A DNA stretch of 6,177 nucleotides. Source: Planctomycetota bacterium. Its GTDB lineage: Bacteria; Planctomycetota; Phycisphaerae; UBA1845; PWPN01. The translations under genes were made by a program, and so were the position numbers. This document shows positions 6,071 through 6,177 of this stretch, piece after piece. Under the pieces are notes generated by a model. That model searched no databases. It saw nothing but the letters and a program-made list of their open reading frames with translations, and was not told where the DNA came from. Every line of letters begins with the position of its first letter. Within the stretch, counting starts at the first letter, position 1. The stretch is taken from the NCBI GenBank assembly GCA_016209665.1, contig JACQVT010000392.1, positions 1-6,177 on the forward strand, in the 5' to 3' direction.

Positions 6071-6099
6071 ATTATACCGCCGGCCGAATGCCCTGACGA
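6071..6099 (-). promoter_or_regulatory. Candidate promoter of the phosphatase operon
   Basis: On the minus strand, TCGTCA (6099-6094, 4 of 6 matches to TTGACA) is separated by 17 nt from a perfect TATAAT (6076-6071). Transcription would begin near 6064. That gives either a leaderless ATG 6063 or a leader of about 42 nt before ATG 6021. TATAAT is rare by chance in such GC-rich DNA. All four minus-strand genes downstream are tightly packed, so this promoter could serve the whole run. Confidence 0.5.
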
Positions 6100-6160
6100 G
6101 TCGCGAAGCGAACGGACTGAACACGCGGGTGCGTGACCGTCTGGGCCGCGACACCGACGT

Positions 6161-6176
6161 GGGCTTTTCAGAGCCC
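6161..6176. other. Stem-loop at the right window edge
   Basis: GGGCT (6161-6165) and AGCCC (6172-6176) form a 5-bp stem around TTTCAG. On the plus strand the sequence ends one base later, so a T-run that would make it a terminator of a plus-strand gene cannot be seen. On the minus strand ACGTCGG follows, which is not terminator-like. It lies about 60 bp upstream of the candidate phosphatase promoter. Confidence 0.25.
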
Positions 6177-6177
6177 C

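Noticed and set aside
5077..6096. Plus-strand open frame of about 340 codons opposite the phosphatase gene.
   Set aside because: Its composition is that of an antisense shadow; the opposite strand carries intact GAF and SpoIIE motifs.
6122..6135. Inverted repeat CACGC-GGGT-GCGTG upstream of the phosphatase promoter.
   Set aside because: Arms of 5 bp are common by chance in GC-rich DNA and nothing ties it to a regulator.

Overview
The window is GC-rich bacterial DNA with third codon positions mostly G or C. It holds two blocks that meet tail to tail near position 980. The fused membrane spermidine-synthase-like protein and the GAF/SpoIIE-type phosphatase fit a GC-rich environmental lineage such as Planctomycetota or Acidobacteriota. 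Nothing here fixes the phylum: there is no rRNA, tRNA or lineage marker.

Left block, about 1-943, plus strand: a small accessory module. A possible tail of an upstream gene (2-25) and a stem-loop (26-56) come first. A good sigma70-type promoter follows (TTGCCT, 17 nt, TATACT with an extended -10), with a 7-bp-arm palindrome over its -10. The leader is long and carries a 14-codon open frame with an excellent Shine-Dalgarno, ended by a single amber codon and followed at once by a strong hairpin. Then come a divergent HicA-like toxin (283-546) and an overlapping HicB antitoxin (about 497-943) with a clear HicB domain and a C-terminal ribbon-helix-helix. The block is visibly richer in A/T than the rest, as expected for a mobile toxin-antitoxin cassette. 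The palindrome over the -10 fits autorepression by HicB.

Right block, about 6099-1020, minus strand: a compact four-gene run with a candidate promoter (TCGTCA, 17 nt, TATAAT) just before the first gene. In transcription order it encodes (1) a sensor-GAF-SpoIIE/RsbU-type PP2C phosphatase with all metal-binding motifs intact; (2) a 795-residue membrane protein with a spermidine-synthase-like Rossmann domain between two multi-helix membrane halves; (3) a DUF167/YggU protein; and (4) a 167-residue chimera of the front half of an ABC ATPase and a hydrophobic tail resembling the end of an ABC-2 permease. Junctions are a 12-nt gap, a 7-nt overlap and a 4-nt ATGA overlap, so an operon with translational coupling is likely. 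The phosphatase probably feeds a partner-switching or anti-anti-sigma pathway whose other members lie outside the window.

The points most worth following are the ABC ATPase/permease deletion fusion beside the hicAB cassette, and the leader ORF, amber codon and hairpin placed in frame before the toxin.
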